Origin: Pseudoroseicyclus_A sp041714655
Lineage (GTDB): Bacteria > Pseudomonadota > Alphaproteobacteria > Rhodobacterales > Rhodobacteraceae
Length of the DNA stretch: 64,000 bases
Assembly (NCBI RefSeq): GCF_041714655.1
Contig: NZ_CP168219.1
Span: 2,294,001 to 2,358,000 of the forward strand
Reading direction: 5' to 3'
The notes under the pieces are model-generated. The model was given only the letters and a program-made list of their open reading frames with translations. It had not been told where the DNA came from and did no database searches. Position numbers and translations under genes: made by a program. Shown here one piece after another: positions 1-7,926 of this stretch (positions are counted from its first letter, which is position 1; each line of letters starts with the position of its first letter).

Positions 1-294
1 GATCCGCGGGGCGGAGCCGGGCGCCTCCGGCAGCGGCCTGTCGCGAAGCCGCGAGGCGCTGTGCGCATGGGCCGGGACCCGCCCGTCCGCCAGCCGGACG
101 AGCCCGAGCCGCGGCCAGATCGTCACGTCCCTCGCGTAGAGCAGCCGCACATCGCCGACGGCATGGCCCCCCGCCTGTCGCGGCGGCTCGATCACTGCCT
201 GCGCCGGCCCCTCGGGCGGCGTGCCGGCCGCCAGTGCCGCCGCCAGCCCCTCAACCTCGGGGAAGAGCCGTGCCTCGTCCTCGATCTCGCTCAT
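1..294 (-). CDS. Partial hypothetical protein (N-terminal 98 residues; runs off the left edge)
   Basis: An open frame runs on the minus strand from an ATG at 294 to the window edge without a stop. Nearly every codon ends in G or C, as in the surrounding genes, whereas the plus-strand frame here is a Pro/Arg-rich shadow. The protein starts MSEIEDEARLFPEVEGLAAA and later has VGDVRLLYARDVTIWPRLG. I do not recognise a family and see no signal peptide or membrane segment in the visible part. It is transcribed away from the small gene at 603, so the two are divergent. The product cannot be named without the rest of the gene. Confidence 0.55.
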   Translation of the reverse strand, partial: MSEIEDEARLFPEVEGLAAALAAGTPPEGPAQAVIEPPRQAGGHAVGDVRLLYARDVTIWPRLGLVRLADGRVPAHAHSASRLRDRPLPEAPGSAPRI

Positions 295-602
295 GCGCCC
301 GCCGTCCGCCCTGCCCCGCTCTTCGGCCGGCACGCTAGGCGGCGGGCCGCCCCGGCACAACCGGGCGCGCCCACCCGGCGAGTCGGCGCCCCTTGCAAGA
401 GGGGGGTTTTCCGCTCGGCTTGTCCTGGCCGATGCCGCCCCCCCTGTTGCGCAGATCGGCGCGCATGGACCCCGCCCCCCCTTTCGCCGCCGCGCCGCCG
501 CCCATAGGCAGCGCCACGTCCCCAGTGCCCGCTCCGGCCCGCTGCCCCCGCCCGGGCGGCAGGCCGGGGCGGGCGCCTTTCTTCAAGAGTTGAGCCTTTA
601 GC
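295..602. other. Intergenic stretch between two divergent genes
   Basis: About 308 bases, very GC-rich with many C runs. Short open frames on the plus strand here encode Pro/Arg/Ala-rich low-complexity peptides and look like composition artefacts. No convincing promoter, RNA gene or repeat was seen. It presumably carries the control regions of both flanking genes. Confidence 0.4.
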
Positions 603-860
603 ATGACCGACCAGACCCCGCCCGATGTCGACGCCGCCGCGACCACCCGCATCGAGGTGCCCATGGAGGGCATCCTTCTGCTCGGCACCTTCGCGGCGCC
701 CGGCGGCGGGGCCGCGCTTCTCAGGCTCTCCGACGGCTCCATCGCGCGGGTGACGCCCGGCGAGGCGACGGGCGCCGGCGAGGTGCTGGCCATCGCGGCC
801 GGTCAGGTGACCTTCCGCCGCAGCGGCGGCGAGGAGATCACGCTCGGGATGCCCGGCTAG
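603..860 (+). CDS. Small PilP/GspC-like domain protein
   Basis: An 85-residue protein with a short acidic N-terminus, then a compact beta-rich stretch: a Met-Glu-Gly-Ile-Leu-Leu-Leu-Gly-Thr-Phe segment around residues 21-30, LLRLSDGSIARVTPGEATG around 39-57, and a final GEEITLGMP. This order (an aliphatic strand with an isoleucine/leucine-glycine turn, a basic 'R..DG...V..G', a closing 'L.MP') resembles the small HR-like domain at the C-terminus of PilP/GspC-type pilus or secretion proteins, which many Rhodobacteraceae carry as a short separate gene. The assignment is by pattern only. There are no other pilus or type II secretion genes in the window, so a role in pilus biogenesis is inference. 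It lies 83 bases upstream of an SDR gene on the same strand. Confidence 0.6.
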   Translation: MTDQTPPDVDAAATTRIEVPMEGILLLGTFAAPGGGAALLRLSDGSIARVTPGEATGAGEVLAIAAGQVTFRRSGGEEITLGMPG

Positions 861-943
861 GCTCCCCCGGGCCGGGGCTCCCGCCGCGCTCGCGCCGCGC
901 GCCGCCCCTTGACCTCGCCCGCCCCCTGCCGCATCCCGCCGGC

Positions 944-1585
<642 letters not shown>

Positions 1586-1635
1586 GCTTGCCGCAAGCTG
1601 CCCCCTCGCCTAGACGGGGGCAAAAGGGGCGGGGC

Positions 1636-2418
1636 ATGCGGATCCTTCTGACGAATGACGACGGCATCAACGCGCCGGGGCTGAAGGTCCTGGAGCATAT
1701 CGCCGCGGCCATCGCCGGCACCGGCGGCGAGATCTGGGTCGTGGCGCCGGCCTTCGAGCAATCGGGCGTCGGGCACTGCATCTCCTACACGCATCCGATG
1801 ATGATCGCCGAGATGGGCCATCGCCGCGTTGCCGCCGAGGGCTCGCCGGCCGATTGCGTGCTGGCCGCCATCCATGACGTGATGCCCCAGCCGCCCGACC
1901 TCATCCTCTCCGGCGTCAACCGCGGCAACAATTCGGGCGAGAACGCGCTTTATTCCGGCACCCTCGGCGGGGCGATGGAAGGGGCGCTGCAGGGCGTGCG
2001 CTCCATCGCGCTCAGCCAGTTCTACGGGCCGGACAACGCCGAGCTCGACGATCCCTTCGAGGCCGCGCGCCAGTTCGGCGCCGGGCTCGTCCGGCGGCTG
2101 ATCGACAAGGCGCCCTGGGGCGCCGGCGATTACGGGCTCTTCTACAACGTGAACTTCCCCCCTGTTCCGGCGGCGGAGGTGAAGGGCGCGGTCTCGTCCC
2201 GCCAGGGCTTCCGCCCCGATACGGGCTTCTCGGTCGAGCCGCATATGTCGCCCTCGGGCCGGCGCTTCCTCTGGATCAGGGGCGCCAAGCAGGCGGTGGA
2301 GACGGGCCGCGGAAGCGATGTCACCGCGAACCTCGCGGGCTATATCTCGGTCACGCCGATGCGCGCCGACCTCACCGCCCACGAGAGCCTCGCCCCCCTG
2401 GCGGAGGCGCTGCGGTGA
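1636..2418 (+). CDS. surE: 5'-nucleotidase SurE
   Basis: A 260-residue SurE family phosphatase that hydrolyses nucleoside 5'- and 3'-monophosphates and short polyphosphates; cytoplasmic and metal-dependent. It opens MRILLTNDDGINAPGL, whose NDD (7-9) supplies the metal-binding aspartates, followed by FEQSGVGHC and SGVNRGNNSGEN, the conserved metal and phosphate loops. The frame is open from an ATG at 1588, but the family always starts at the MRILLTNDDG methionine, so the ATG at 1636 is chosen; a purine-rich stretch precedes it. Its stop overlaps the GTG start of pcm by four bases, which implies translational coupling. The surE-pcm-nlpD order is widely conserved in proteobacteria and linked to stationary-phase survival. 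Confidence 0.95.
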   Translation: MRILLTNDDGINAPGLKVLEHIAAAIAGTGGEIWVVAPAFEQSGVGHCISYTHPMMIAEMGHRRVAAEGSPADCVLAAIHDVMPQPPDLILSGVNRGNNSGENALYSGTLGGAMEGALQGVRSIALSQFYGPDNAELDDPFEAARQFGAGLVRRLIDKAPWGAGDYGLFYNVNFPPVPAAEVKGAVSSRQGFRPDTGFSVEPHMSPSGRRFLWIRGAKQAVETGRGSDVTANLAGYISVTPMRADLTAHESLAPLAEALR

Positions 2419-3080
2419 GCGAGGCGGACGAGGACGGCCCCGACGGCCCGGCCGTCACCAAGATGCAGTTCCTCTTCGCGCTGCGCTCGCGCGGCGTTAC
2501 CGACAGCGCCGTCCTCGGCGCCATGGAGAAGATCGACCGCGCCCCCTTCGTGCGCGGCATCTTCTCGGCCCGCGCCTACGAGGACATGCCGCTGCCGATC
2601 GCCTGCGGGCAGACGATCTCGCAGCCCTCCGTCGTCGGGCTGATGACCCAGGCGCTGGAGATCAATCCCCGCGACAAGGTGCTCGAGGTCGGCACCGGCT
2701 CGGGCTATCAGGCTGCGATCCTCAGCCAGCTCGCCCGGCGGGTCTACACGATCGACCGCTACCGGCGGCTCGTCACCGAGGCGCGGGTGGTCTTCGAGGA
2801 CCTCGGGCTGCACAACATCACCGCCATCATCGGCGACGGCAGTCACGGGCTGCCCGACCAGGCGCCCTTCGACCGGATCCTCCTGACCGCGGCGGCCGAG
2901 GACCCGCCGGGGCCGCTCTTGGCCCAGCTGCGCGTGGGCGGTATCATGGTGCTGCCCGTCGGCCAGTCGGACCAGGTGCAGAGCCTCATCCGCGTCCGGC
3001 GGAGCGAGGCGGGCTTCGATTACGAGGAGCTGAGGCCGGTGCGCTTCGTGCCCCTGATCGAAGGGCTGGGACAGGAATGA
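2415..3080 (+). CDS. pcm: Protein-L-isoaspartate O-methyltransferase
   Basis: A 221-residue S-adenosylmethionine-dependent methyltransferase that repairs isoaspartyl residues in aged proteins by carboxyl methylation. Visible motifs are GQTISQP at 65-71 (substrate-binding region) and the SAM-binding VLEVGTGSGY at 89-98, then a second acidic ribose-binding segment (YTIDR). The start is a GTG overlapping the surE stop (GTGA), with a GGCGGAGG-like ribosome-binding sequence inside the end of surE. The C-terminal half is typical for PCMT except for a rather acidic N-terminal extension. It is followed 59 bases later by the nlpD-like gene on the same strand. Confidence 0.93.
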   Translation: MSEADEDGPDGPAVTKMQFLFALRSRGVTDSAVLGAMEKIDRAPFVRGIFSARAYEDMPLPIACGQTISQPSVVGLMTQALEINPRDKVLEVGTGSGYQAAILSQLARRVYTIDRYRRLVTEARVVFEDLGLHNITAIIGDGSHGLPDQAPFDRILLTAAAEDPPGPLLAQLRVGGIMVLPVGQSDQVQSLIRVRRSEAGFDYEELRPVRFVPLIEGLGQE

Positions 3081-3139
3081 AACCGGCCCCGAGAGCCGGA
3101 CGAGCGAACGAACGAAGATGGGCAGAGCGGAGTTTTGAC

Positions 3140-4363
3140 ATGCGGGCAACGGTGACGTTGAGCGGGCCGGGCAGGATGCGGGCCGGAGCGGCGGCGGGGC
3201 TCTGCAGCCTCGTGGTGCTGGCAGGCTGCCAGGACGGGCGCTTCGACTTCGATCTCCGCGGCCTCTCCCGCGGCTCCTTCGAGACCAGCTCGGCGCTGCA
3301 GACGCTGCCCGAGCGCCCGGCGCCGGATGCGCGGGGCGTCATCTCCTACCCGACCTTCCAGGTCGTCGTGGCCCAGCGGGGCGAGACGGTGCGGGGCATC
3401 GCCCAGAGGCTTGGCCTCGATGCCGAGGCGCTCGGCGCCTATAACGGCATCAACCCCGACACGCAGCTCCGCCGCGACGAGATCGTGGCGCTGCCCGGCT
3501 CCGGCGCCGGGACGGGGGCCGGCACCGCAAGCGTGCCGGCCGCGCCGATCCAGCCCTCCGGCACCGCCGTCACCACGACGACGCTCGACCCCGCCCCGGG
3601 CGGCACCCCGGCCCCGGTGACGACGCCGAGCCCGGCGCCCGCGGCCCCCGTGCAGACCGGCACCGAGCCGATCCGCCACCGCGTGGCCAGCGGCGAGACG
3701 GTCTACATCATCGCGCGGCGCTACAACGTGCCCTCCGATGCCATCGCGCGCTGGAACGGGCTCGATGCGAACCTGACGATCCGCGAGGGGCAGACGCTGC
3801 TGATCCCGCAGCCCGGCGATGCGCCCTCCACCGCCGCGCTGGCGCCGCCGCCGGAGACCACGGCGCCCGGCGTCGGCTCGCCGACCCCTGTGCCGCCCTC
3901 GGCCGCCGCCCCCCTGCCCGCAGAGACGCCGGCCCCCGCCGCCGTGGCGGAGCAGACGCCGCCGCCCGAGACGGCCCCCGACCTCGGCGAGAGCCAGACC
4001 CCGGCCGCCGACACGTCGCAGCTCGCGATGCCCGTCTCCGGGTCGATCATCCGCGGCTATGCGCCGGGCCGGAACGAGGGGATCGACATCGGCGCCGCCG
4101 CCGGCTCCCCCGTCCGTGCCGCCGATGCCGGCACCGTGGCGGCGGTGACGACGGATACCGGCGGCGACAATATCGTCATCATCCGGCATTCGAGCGACCT
4201 GCTCACCGTCTACATGCGCATCGACAGCCTGACCGTGGGCCAGGGCGACCGCGTCAGCCGGGGCCAGCAGATCGCCGAGGTCGCCGCGGGCGATCCGGCG
4301 AACCTGCATTTCGAGGTCCGCCTCGGGATGGAGAGCGCCGACCCGACCGACTACCTGCCCTGA
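3140..4363 (+). CDS. nlpD: LysM/M23 lipoprotein, NlpD-like, degenerate LytM domain
   Basis: A 407-residue envelope lipoprotein. A signal sequence ends in the lipobox LAGC with Cys30 as the lipidation site. Two LysM peptidoglycan-binding repeats follow (about 72-117 and 178-225), then long Pro/Ala/Thr linkers, and a C-terminal M23/LytM domain (about 300-405). The LytM domain lacks the usual zinc ligands: the position normally His in HxxxD is Asn312 before Gly-Ile-Asp316, and the first His of the HxH motif is Asn388 (Asn-Leu-His390-Phe-Glu). That pattern matches NlpD/EnvC-type activators of cell-wall amidases rather than active endopeptidases. The frame is open from inside surE; the ATG at 3140 is preferred because a GGAG sits 7-8 bases upstream. 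An internal ATG at 3176 also precedes the signal sequence. Confidence 0.85.
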   Translation: MRATVTLSGPGRMRAGAAAGLCSLVVLAGCQDGRFDFDLRGLSRGSFETSSALQTLPERPAPDARGVISYPTFQVVVAQRGETVRGIAQRLGLDAEALGAYNGINPDTQLRRDEIVALPGSGAGTGAGTASVPAAPIQPSGTAVTTTTLDPAPGGTPAPVTTPSPAPAAPVQTGTEPIRHRVASGETVYIIARRYNVPSDAIARWNGLDANLTIREGQTLLIPQPGDAPSTAALAPPPETTAPGVGSPTPVPPSAAAPLPAETPAPAAVAEQTPPPETAPDLGESQTPAADTSQLAMPVSGSIIRGYAPGRNEGIDIGAAAGSPVRAADAGTVAAVTTDTGGDNIVIIRHSSDLLTVYMRIDSLTVGQGDRVSRGQQIAEVAAGDPANLHFEVRLGMESADPTDYLP

Positions 4364-4392
4364 GGGGGCGCCCGGTTGAAAGCGGGGAGCCG

Positions 4393-4455
4393 GGGGGCTG
4401 TCTGCCCCCCGTCGCCTTGCGGCGACTCCCCCCGAGGATGCCCGGGAGCAAAGAC
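4393..4455. repeat. Hairpin-mosaic intergenic repeat, copy 1
   Basis: Two small hairpins (a G7/C7-type stem, then GTCGCC-TTGC-GGCGAC) followed by CCGAGGATGCCCGGGAGCAA, a variant of the box shared by several intergenic gaps in this window. It lies between the convergent nlpD-like and corA genes. Confidence 0.5.
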
Positions 4456-4460
4456 GGGGG

Positions 4461-4482
4461 AGGCCCCGGGGCGCCGGGGCCT
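4461..4482. terminator. Bidirectional terminator-like hairpin between convergent genes
   Basis: A perfect 9-bp inverted repeat (AGGCCCCGG / CCGGGGCCT) with a four-base loop lies at the junction of the nlpD-like gene and corA and overlaps the corA stop codon. There is no T run, so termination is inferred from the hairpin and its convergent position. Confidence 0.45.
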
Positions 4483-5431
4483 AGAGCATCCGCTTCCAGC
4501 GGAAGAAGGCCCAGGTCAGCGCCGCGCTCGCCACCATGGCGGCGACGGCGATCGGGTAGCCGAGCGGTGCGTCGAGCTCGGGCATGAAGGCGAAGTTCAT
4601 GCCGTAGAGCGAGGCGATCAGCGTCGGCGGCAGGAAGATCACGCTCATGACCGAGACGATGCGCACCGTGGCGGACTGGTCGAGGTCGATCATGCCGAGC
4701 GTCGTGTCGGTGATGAGGCTGAGCCGGCTGCCGAGGAAATCGGCATGAAGCTCCAGCGCGTCGATATCGCGCTGCCGCGCCTTCACCGCCGCCTTCACAT
4801 TGCCCCGGGCATTGCCCCGCCGCGCCAGGAAGAAGCCGAGCACCCGCTCGATGGAGAGAAGCCCGAGCCGCACCCGGCTCATCACCTCGCCCTGCCGCCC
4901 AAGCTCACGGAGAAGCTCGCGCATGTCGCCCTCCTCCCGGTCCTCCGCCTCGTAGACGCCGCGCGCCGCCGCATCGAGCGCCCGGCCCACCGCCTCCAGC
5001 AGGTCGGCGGCGCGGGCCACGATCTCTTCCATGAGGCCGAGGAACAGCGTCTCGACGCTCTCCGTCCCGACGGAGCTCTGCCCGGCCCGGGGCCCGAAGG
5101 TCTCGAAGGGCTGCGGCGCGTGATAGCGCACGGTCAGAAGCTGCTCGGGCGTCAGGATGAAGCTGACGGGGCCGGAGGTCTGCGTGCCGTCCGGCAGGCG
5201 GCCGGGCAGGATCGCGGTCATCACCTCGCGGCCGCCCTCGACATAGAGCCGGTTGGAGATCTCGATCTCCTCCATCTCCTCATGGGAGGGCACGGGGAAG
5301 CCCAGCGCCTCCACCTGTGCCACCTGTTCGGGCTGCGGGTGATAGAGGTCGATCCAGAGCGCGTCGGCCAGCGGCGCGCCGGGCTCGAGACGGGTGAGGG
5401 CCTCGCCGTCGCGGCCCCAGGCATAGAGCAT
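4481..5431 (-). CDS. corA: CorA-family magnesium/divalent cation transporter
   Basis: A 316-residue CorA protein, an inner-membrane pentameric channel for Mg2+ and possibly Co2+/Ni2+. The long cytoplasmic N-terminal alpha/beta and helical funnel region is followed by two C-terminal membrane segments (about 252-275 and 290-310). The signature YGMN is at 276-279 between them, followed by an acidic loop (FMPELD) typical of the pore mouth, and the C-terminus is basic (FFRWKRML). Length and layout are normal for the family. It is the last gene in the minus-strand run after the acyl-CoA dehydrogenase, 62 bases downstream of it, but its function gives no reason to group it with that pathway. Confidence 0.93.
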   Translation of the reverse strand: MLYAWGRDGEALTRLEPGAPLADALWIDLYHPQPEQVAQVEALGFPVPSHEEMEEIEISNRLYVEGGREVMTAILPGRLPDGTQTSGPVSFILTPEQLLTVRYHAPQPFETFGPRAGQSSVGTESVETLFLGLMEEIVARAADLLEAVGRALDAAARGVYEAEDREEGDMRELLRELGRQGEVMSRVRLGLLSIERVLGFFLARRGNARGNVKAAVKARQRDIDALELHADFLGSRLSLITDTTLGMIDLDQSATVRIVSVMSVIFLPPTLIASLYGMNFAFMPELDAPLGYPIAVAAMVASAALTWAFFRWKRML

Positions 5432-5493
5432 GACTGTCCTCCCCTTTCGGCGCCGGTCCGGTCGGCCTCACCTCGCCCTGGACGGCGCCCGGG

Positions 5494-7056
5494 TCAAGGG
5501 GCGAGCGCGGCCTCGACCTCGGCGGCGTGAAGGGCGAAGCGCTCCGGCAGCGCCCGGCGGAGGATGCGGGCCGAGGCGGGGTCGATCGCCTCGATCCGGC
5601 CCGCGAGCCAGCCGGTGACGGCGCACCAGCCGGCGCGGAGGAACGCATCCGCCGCCGCGAGCCTGGCCGGCTCCGGCGCGGCGGCGATGCGCTCGGCGAG
5701 CGCGGCGAAGCGCGGCGCCTCCGCCCGGGCGAGGAAGGCGGCGAGCCCCGCCTGCCCCCGCACCACCCGCCGCTCGAGAAAGTCGATGGCCTGCATGCCC
5801 GAGGTGCCCTCGTAGATCGCCAGCACCCGCGCGTCGCGCAGCATCCGCTCCAGCGGGTAGTCGCGCGTATAGCCGGCGCCGCCGAGCACCTGGATGGCGC
5901 GGTGCGGCGCGTCGAAGCCCGTCTCGGCCCCGAAGGTCTTCACGAGCGGCATGAGGAAGGCCGCGAGCGCCTGCGCCTCGGCGCGCTCTTCCGGCTCGGG
6001 CGCCCGGGCGGCGAGGTCGATCTGGCAGGCGAGCTCGAGAACGGCGGCGCGGAGGAGCTCCGTCTCCGCCCGCAGCTGCCCGAGCTGGCGGGCGACGTCG
6101 GGATGGGTGGCGATGGGCACCGGCGGCGCGGCCGGGTCGCCGCCCTGCCGGCGCTCGGCGGCATAGGCCTCCGCCAGCTCGGCGGCGGCGGTGGCGAGGC
6201 CGAGCCCCTGCACGCCGGTCTGCAGGCGCATGAGCTCGATCATCGCGAAGAGCTGGGGCAGTCCCCGCCCCTCCTCGCCGATCAGCCGCGCCTCCGCCCC
6301 GTCGAAGGCCAGCGCGCAGGTGGGGGAGCCGTGAAGGCCCAGTTTCTCTTCGATCCGCAGGAGCGTGACGCCCGGCGCGCCCCGCCGCGCCGGGACGAGA
6401 AAGAGCGACAGGCCGCGGGTCCCGGGGGCGTCGGATGTGCGCGCCAGCAGGCAATGGCCGATGATCGGGGCGAGGTCGTGATCGCCGAAGCTGATCCAGA
6501 TCTTCTGGCCGGTGACGCGCCAGGCGCCGCCCTCGCGGGTGGCCTTTGTGGCGATCCGCCCCACGTCGGAGCCCGCCCCGGGCTCCGAGATGCAGATCGT
6601 CGCCGCCCGCTCGCCGGCGATGAGCGCCGGCACCCAATCGGCGAGACCCTCGCCGCCGTGCTGTGCCAGAAGATGCGCTGCCGAGCGGGCGGCGCCGGGG
6701 GCCATGAGGAAGGCCGGCGCCTCGGCATCGAAGAGCGATTCCGCCGCGGCCTGAAGGGCGACCGGCAGGCCGGAGCCGCCCAGCGCCTCCGGCAGGTCGA
6801 GCCCGATCCAGCCGCCGCCGGCCACCTCAGCCCAGGCCCCCGCGAAGCCCTCGGGCAGCACGACGCGACCATCCTCGACGCGCGCGCCGACCCGGTCGGA
6901 GGCTTCGGCGATCGGCCGCAGCACGCCACGCGCCAGCCGCCCGGCCGCCGCGAGCACCTCGCCCGCCACCTCGTCATCGACATGGCCAAGCGCGCAGAGC
7001 CGCCGCCACCCCGGCGTCACCCCCAGCATAGCCAGAAGCCGTTCTTCCCCCGTCAC
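5494..7056 (-). CDS. Acyl-CoA dehydrogenase
   Basis: A 520-residue FAD-dependent acyl-CoA dehydrogenase (alpha,beta-desaturation of an acyl-CoA, electrons to ETF). Visible are the N-terminal helical domain, the FAD/substrate segment ICISEPGAGSDVG (about 155-167), a second FAD segment QKIWISFGDHDLAP, and the C-terminal LAIYEGTSGMQAIDF that contains the catalytic-type Glu of this subfamily. An extra roughly 100-residue helical C-terminal extension resembles the larger FadE5/DmdC-like group. The start is a GTG preceded by a G-rich sequence. It follows the SDR and CoA-ligase genes in the same direction. By analogy with the actinobacterial phd/cou clusters it may act on dihydro-phenylpropanoyl-CoA; that substrate is inference. 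Confidence 0.85.
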   Translation of the reverse strand: MTGEERLLAMLGVTPGWRRLCALGHVDDEVAGEVLAAAGRLARGVLRPIAEASDRVGARVEDGRVVLPEGFAGAWAEVAGGGWIGLDLPEALGGSGLPVALQAAAESLFDAEAPAFLMAPGAARSAAHLLAQHGGEGLADWVPALIAGERAATICISEPGAGSDVGRIATKATREGGAWRVTGQKIWISFGDHDLAPIIGHCLLARTSDAPGTRGLSLFLVPARRGAPGVTLLRIEEKLGLHGSPTCALAFDGAEARLIGEEGRGLPQLFAMIELMRLQTGVQGLGLATAAAELAEAYAAERRQGGDPAAPPVPIATHPDVARQLGQLRAETELLRAAVLELACQIDLAARAPEPEERAEAQALAAFLMPLVKTFGAETGFDAPHRAIQVLGGAGYTRDYPLERMLRDARVLAIYEGTSGMQAIDFLERRVVRGQAGLAAFLARAEAPRFAALAERIAAAPEPARLAAADAFLRAGWCAVTGWLAGRIEAIDPASARILRRALPERFALHAAEVEAALAP

Positions 7057-7070
7057 CCCGTTCCCCCAGT

Positions 7071-7160
7071 CTTTGCTCCAAAGAAATCCTCAGGGGGGAT
7101 CTCGGGGGGCGCGAGCGCCCCCCGAGGCGGGGGGACCGGGGGGCCTGCGGCCCCCCGCGC
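7071..7160. repeat. Hairpin-mosaic intergenic repeat, copy 2
   Basis: In reverse orientation the conserved box reads TGAGGATTTCTTTGGAGCAA, next to G/C hairpins (CTCGGGGGGCG-CGAG-CGCCCCCCGAG and GGGGGGCC-TGC-GGCCCCCC). It lies between the SDR and acyl-CoA dehydrogenase genes, inside what otherwise looks like an operon, so it may reduce read-through. Confidence 0.55.
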
Positions 7161-7166
7161 GCCGCC

Positions 7167-7925
7167 TCACTTCGGCGGCAGCCGCGTCGCCGCATCCAGC
7201 CGGATCACTTCCCCGTTCAGATAATCGTTCTCGACCATGTACTTGACCGTATGCGCATATTCCTCGGGCTCGCCGAGCCGCACCGGGCCCGTGATCGTCC
7301 GCGCCAGCGCGTCCTGCGCCTCCTCCGGCAGGCCGTCGAGCAGCGGCGTGCGGAAGATCCCCGGCGCGATGGTGTTCACGCGGATGGCGAAGCGGGCAAG
7401 CTCGCGGGCCGCCGGCAGCGCCATCGAGACGATGCCGCCCTTCGAGGCCGCATAGGCGGCCTGACCGATCTGCCCCTCGAAGGCCGCGACCGAGGCGGTG
7501 TTGATGATCACACCCTTGCAGCCCGTCGGCCCGTCCGTGAGGCTGATCTGATGCGCGGCGATGCGCATCACGTTGAAGGTGCCAATCAGGTTGACCCGGA
7601 TCACCTTCTCGAAATCCGACAGCGGCATCACCCCGTCGCGGCCGACGATGCGGCTGGCGCCGCCGATGCCGGCGCAGTTCACCACGATGCGCGGCACGCC
7701 GAAGGCCTCGCTCGCCACGTTGAACGCCGCCCAGACCAGCTCGGAGGAGGTAACGTCGACCGCCAGCCCGTGGCCGCCGATCTCCTTCGCGAGGTCTATG
7801 GCGCCGCCCTCGTTGCGGTCCACCACCGTGACCTTCGCGCCTTCCCTCGCCAGCATCCGCGCCGTCGCCGCGCCGAGGCCGGAGGCCCCGCCGGTGACCA
7901 ATGCGCTGGTTCCCTCGATCTTCAT
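7167..7925 (-). CDS. SDR family 3-hydroxyacyl-CoA dehydrogenase-like oxidoreductase
   Basis: A 252-residue classical SDR resembling type-2 3-hydroxyacyl-CoA dehydrogenases. The NAD-binding GGASGLG is at 12-18 and an acidic residue ends the second strand (VVDR, 34-37), favouring NAD over NADP. NCAG is at 83-86, and the catalytic residues Ser145, Tyr158 and Lys162 have correct spacing. The frame is open further upstream, but the ATG at 7925 has GAGGTAGG just before it and matches family N-termini. The start lies one base after the stop of the CoA-ligase gene, so the two are tightly coupled. Its likely role is oxidising a 3-hydroxyacyl-CoA made by the neighbouring hydratase to the 3-keto form. 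Confidence 0.88.
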   Translation of the reverse strand: MKIEGTSALVTGGASGLGAATARMLAREGAKVTVVDRNEGGAIDLAKEIGGHGLAVDVTSSELVWAAFNVASEAFGVPRIVVNCAGIGGASRIVGRDGVMPLSDFEKVIRVNLIGTFNVMRIAAHQISLTDGPTGCKGVIINTASVAAFEGQIGQAAYAASKGGIVSMALPAARELARFAIRVNTIAPGIFRTPLLDGLPEEAQDALARTITGPVRLGEPEEYAHTVKYMVENDYLNGEVIRLDAATRLPPK

Positions 7926-7926
7926 C

